From Parvularia atlantis (taxonomy: Eukaryota; Opisthokonta; Rotosphaerida): a stretch of 10,282 nt of DNA. Shown piece after piece: positions 9,879 to 10,282 of this stretch; the stretch's first letter is position 1, and each line of letters starts with the position of its first letter. The notes beneath the pieces were generated by a model. That model was not told where the DNA came from. It made no database searches and saw nothing but the letters and a program-made list of their open reading frames with translations. Both the position numbers and the translations under genes were made by a program. The stretch lies in assembly GCA_943704415.1 (NCBI GenBank), contig CALSCO010000539.1:1-10282 (forward strand), given 5' to 3'.

Positions 9879-10282
9879 TCAGCAGTTGCAGTCGCCACCA
9901 CCGCAGTCGCCACCGCCGCAGTCGCCGCCACCGCAGTCGCCGCCACCGCAGTCGCCGCCACAGTCGCCGCCGCACTCGCCGCCACCGCCACCGCCACCGC
10001 CACCGCAGCCTGTGCGTGCAAAGCAGTGAGCAATCAGCATACTGGGGCGTGCGAGCACTACCGCCCGCGCAGCAGTTTTCGCCACCCACGTCGCCGATGT
10101 TGCCCACGTCGCTGGGAGGCGCACGTCAGGGGGCGCGCGTGACATGAACGGCATGCGAGGTGTGCACGCACACAAAGCCGCCAAAGTTGCCCATCGTCGC
10201 GGCGATGCTGCCAAAGACGATGCCCGTTACACCGATGACGATCACGCTCGCCGCGACGTTCGTGAGGAACTGGTACTGCGCC
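9879..10282 (-). CDS. Membrane protein with Gly-Asp-Cys repeat tail, C-terminal part (5' end outside window)
   Basis: I do not recognise this protein. Three exons can be read on the minus strand: 10282-10172, 10111-10062 and 10009-9879, joined in phases 2 and 1, for about 96 residues before the TGA at 9881-9879. The first exon holds a hydrophobic, probably membrane-spanning segment (FLTNVAASVIVIGVTGIVFG). The second encodes DVGNIGDVGGENCCAG. The last encodes a glycine run and then cysteines at regular spacing: ECGGDCGGDC, four GGGDC units and a final NC. Such a tail could bind metal or be lipidated, but neither is shown. Donors are GTGCGT and GTAGTG; acceptors are CCCAG and CACAG. The opposite strand of the last exon reads as a Ser-Pro-rich frame, but the in-phase splice joins and membrane segment favour this strand. 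It is convergent with SF3A2, 103 bp away. Confidence 0.7.
9884..10008. repeat. GC-rich tandem repeat coding for GGGDC/GGDC units
   Basis: On the plus strand it reads as repeats of CAGTCGCCGCCAC-like units, then CCGCCA units. On the minus strand it encodes Gly-Gly-Gly-Asp-Cys units and a polyglycine run. Third codon positions vary between GGT and GGC while GAC and TGC are kept, which suits selection on the protein. Confidence 0.8.

Noticed and set aside
9790-10029. Plus-strand Ser-Pro-rich (extensin-like) protein with QSPPP repeats
   Set aside because: It has no supported upstream exon and is the complement of a minus-strand exon that joins in phase to two others with a membrane segment. It is kept only as an alternative for strand-specific RNA data.

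Overview
The window is a gene-dense piece of a GC-rich nuclear genome from a eukaryotic microbe. Four things show this. The coding regions are split by many short introns of about 45-80 nt with conserved splice signals. The genes are typical nuclear ones (splicing factor SF3A2/PRP11, ribosomal stalk protein P1, METTL18/HPM1, kynurenine 3-monooxygenase, dihydropteridine reductase). There are no bacterial-style operons or Shine-Dalgarno sites. The lineage cannot be fixed from the sequence. The high GC, tiny introns and GC-AG introns would suit a protist or alga such as a haptophyte, a stramenopile or an apusomonad, but that is a low-confidence guess.

Layout, left to right, with strictly alternating strands: (1) a 5'-truncated unidentified gene, +, ending at 614; (2) dihydropteridine reductase QDPR, -, 1833 to 726, seven exons; (3) a membrane-anchored FkbM-like methyltransferase, +, 1946 to 4468, nine exons; (4) kynurenine 3-monooxygenase KMO, -, 6619 to 4518, thirteen exons; (5) METTL18/HPM1-type histidine methyltransferase, +, 6662 to 7950, seven exons; (6) acidic ribosomal protein P1, -, 8475 to 8075, two exons; (7) splicing factor 3A subunit 2, +, 8845 to 9775, four exons; (8) the 3' end of a membrane protein with a Gly-Asp-Cys repeat tail, -, 10282 to 9879, three exons seen. 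Exon phases close exactly in every gene from 2 to 7, giving proteins of 240, 696, 474, 319, 114 and 236 residues. Where a human homologue is known to me, most of these lengths are close to it.

Genes sit tail-to-tail 49-124 bp apart. Divergent pairs have start codons 42, 112 and 369 bp apart, so each divergent gap must hold two promoters. QDPR (tetrahydrobiopterin recycling) and KMO (tryptophan breakdown) both serve aromatic amino-acid metabolism. METTL18 and P1 both serve the ribosome. Nothing shows that these neighbours are co-regulated beyond shared gaps.

The most unusual signals are a 5' splice-site consensus dominated by GTGCG rather than GTRAGT, three or four GC-AG introns, an FkbM-like protein with altered cofactor motifs behind a long low-complexity stem, and the cysteine-repeat tail at the right edge.
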